Shown: one piece after another, positions 61,901 to 64,000 of the stretch
Numbering within the stretch: the first letter of the stretch is position 1
How the letters are laid out: each line of letters starts with the position of its first letter
NCBI GenBank assembly: GCA_035771175.1
Contig: CM069594.1
Coordinates: 10,788,620 to 10,852,619 of the forward strand
Length of the DNA stretch: 64,000 bases
Direction: 5' to 3'
Source of the DNA: Paratinospora sagittata
Taxonomy: Eukaryota; Streptophyta; Magnoliopsida; Ranunculales; Menispermaceae
Translations under genes and position numbers: made by a program
The notes under the pieces: model-generated
The model's input: only the letters and a program-made list of their open reading frames with translations
What the model was told of the DNA's origin: nothing
The model's database searches: none

Positions 61901-64000
61901 GAGGGTTTTATAAAATTAGCAGTTGCAGGTTAAAGAGCAGGAGAGTACAGAATGATTTGAATTCAAAACGTAGTTTAATCTAAAGTTGTTTTGGGCAGGC
62001 GAGACAATGGGAATCATCAAGGTGTTAGTAGAGATTATTTCAATTAAGATAACCTGGTAAAACTGTGTAAGGAATAGAAAAATCGAGAAAGCAGAAGTGC
62101 CCACATTTTTCTCGTTAAAAATATCAGATTTTAGTCTAAGACGTGGATAGCGTTCTATTGGGTTGTGTATCACGTTCTCTATTGACAGATAGCACGCTAT
62201 AGCAGGTCGATATACACAAACCCGAGAACTCGAGTTTTTTAAACTTTTCGATAGCGTGTTATCAAGGCCTATAGCGCGCTATTGCCCATTTTACTAAAAA
62301 TGGAAAGATCACGGCAACAGCTTTATAGCGAGTTATCAAAGGGGATAGCGCGCTATAAACAATTTTTCAGAAAAACAAATGTTTTATTATAGAACCCTAT
62401 TAACGTTCTTTCAACACTGATAGTGCGCTAGTGCCTTCTGGAAAATTTTGGCAAATCGCTGGATAGCCTTATTTTTGAAAAATTAATATTTTGACAGTCA
62501 AGAACCATTCCATTGACTCAAAACATATTGATATAAGATTAAAAACTTTTAAATAATTCAAAACTCAATGAAATTATGATGAAAATCATTCAGAAAACAT
62601 TTTTTCAAAATGAAATACTATATCGAAGTTATTTTGAAGACTTTGCAATTTTCACAGTTTTAGTGCTAAGATTGATCGAGAAGTTACCTACACATCAAAG
62701 ATAAAACTAATGCATTAGACATGAGATATGTATTCGTTTTTCGAGCTTCATCTTTGTTGACTTCGATAGCTATTATTTGATGTGTTGTTGATGATTAGTT
62801 GTAGCTCTTAGAAAAAAAATACGGGTGATGTGTTCTTGTTTGAATTTTACCGAGTACACTTCATATACTTACAGTTTAAAACAATTGATAGCCTCTGGAA
62901 ATCTCAGCACAAAAGGGATAAAATGAAGAACTTGTGAAATAATGAGGTTATCTTCAAGACAGTCTGCAATTTTGATTCAGTTCGAAGGTTGTTTGGGCAG
63001 ATGCAAGAATCACGACTTTCTTCTATTTAAACACTCTTTAGAAAGCTCAGTCTATTTTGCAAAAATCGTTTGTGTTCTATCTTTGAAAATCAGAGAATGA
63101 GGGTTTTATAAAATTAGCAGTTCCAGGTTAAAGAATAAGAGAGTACAAAATGATTTGAATTCAAAATGTTGTTGAATCTAAAGTTGTTTTGGGTGTGCGA
63201 GACAATGGGAATCATCGAGGTGTTAGTAGAGAATATTTCAATTAAGATAACCTGGCAATACTCTGTAAGGAATAGAAAAATCGAGCAAGTAGAAGTGCCC
63301 ACATTTTTCTCGTTAGAAATATCAAATTTTAGTCTAAGACATGGATAGCGTGCTATTGGGTTGTGTATCATGTTCTCTATTGACAGATAGCATGCTATAG
63401 CAGGTCGATATACACAAACCCGAGAGCTCGAGTTTTTTAGACTTTCCAATAGCGTGTTATCAAGGCCTATAGTGCTATTGCCCATTTTACTAAAAATGAA
63501 AAAATCACAGCAACAGCTCTATCGCGAGTTATCAGAGGGGATAGCACAATAGGCAATTTTCAAGAAAAACAATGTTTTATTATAGAACCCAATCAGCATG
63601 CTATCAACACTGATAGTGCGCTAGTGCCTTCTGGAATATTTTGGCAAATTGCTGAATAGCCTTATTTTTGAAATATTGATATTTTGACACTCAAGAACCA
63701 TTCCATTGACTCAAAACATAGTGATATAAGATTAAAGACTTTTAAATAATTCAAAACTCATTGAAATAATGTTAAAACCTTTAGAAAAAAAATTTTCAAA
63801 ATGAAATACTATATCGAAGTTATTTTGAAGACTTTACAATTTTCACAGTTTTAGAGCTGAGATTGATCGAGAAGTTACCCTACACACCAAAGATAAAACT
63901 AATGCATGAGACATGAGATATGTATTCGTTCTTCGAGCTTGAGCTTTGTAGACTTCGGTAGCTATTGTTTGATGTGTTGTTGATGATTAGTTGTAGCTTT

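Larger units (their letters stand above)
48955..64000 (+). repeat. Satellite array block 4
   Basis: Resumes in + orientation at GCAGGTCAATATACAC next to element C. Landmarks are at 49464 (II), 50612 (II), 51793 (I), 53926 (II), 55731 (II), 56896 (I), 58040 (II), 59194 (II), 60375 (I), 61514 (I), 62712 (I) and 63904 (I). Steps are 1139-1198 bp apart from chimeric parts at 52080-53140 and the 1805-bp repeat. Runs of type I at the end differ from block 1, where type II dominates. No gene is seen. Confidence 0.95.

Noticed and set aside
1..64000. tRNA, rRNA, host genes, bacterial features
   Set aside because: None was seen. Matches to tRNA are limited to the 11-18-base primer-binding sites of the retrotransposons.

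Overview
This is a 64-kb piece of eukaryotic heterochromatin, almost certainly from a flowering plant and possibly a dicot. I infer this from plant-type Ty3/gypsy chromovirus retrotransposons primed by initiator-Met tRNA, from AT-rich tandem repeats of about 1.18 kb filling the rest, and from the absence of any host gene, tRNA, rRNA or CRISPR array. The species cannot be named from the sequence. Every protein-coding stretch belongs to a decayed retrotransposon on the minus strand.

Layout. 1-20812: satellite in + orientation. 20813-28081: element A, a 7.3-kb non-autonomous chromovirus (two LTRs, extra ORF1, gag, almost no pol). 28082-31544: satellite, broken at 29156 by a 30-bp LTR scrap. 31542-42298: element B, a fuller and related chromovirus (truncated 3' LTR, ORF3, chromodomain, integrase, RNase H, RT, protease, gag, ORF1, AT-rich leader, PBS, complete 5' LTR). 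42299-44230: satellite in inverted orientation. 44231-44342: LTR scrap in + orientation. 44343-48954: element C, a CRM-like gypsy element with scrambled domain order (RT-RNase H-integrase-LTR-PBS-gag remnant-protease). 48955-64000: satellite in + orientation.

The satellite has two monomer classes, told apart by the sequence after a shared landmark (GCATTAGACATGAG). Type I continues GTTGTTGATGATTAG and type II continues GTTCTTGATGCAAGA. They are mixed irregularly and cut by chimeric junctions, deletions and two recent tandem amplifications (2707-bp and 1805-bp periods). Each monomer carries a cluster of eight imperfect palindromes around TAGCGYGYTA. Six of these form three pairs, 20 bp apart within a pair and 74-75 bp from pair to pair.

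History inferred from junctions. Element B inserted in the satellite, and element C then truncated its 3' LTR. A segment of about 12.7 kb (31545-44230) was later inverted. Flipping it back in thought restores both the satellite phase and the B 3' LTR. The region behaves like a pericentromeric or centromeric array that is rearranged by short-homology joining and unequal exchange.

Elements A and B share two extra ORFs beyond gag-pol: ORF1 between leader and gag, and ORF3 between pol and the polypurine tract. ORF3 stays in frame in both copies over the part that can be compared. Together with the palindrome cluster, the inversion and the permuted CRM-like element, these are the observations most worth follow-up.
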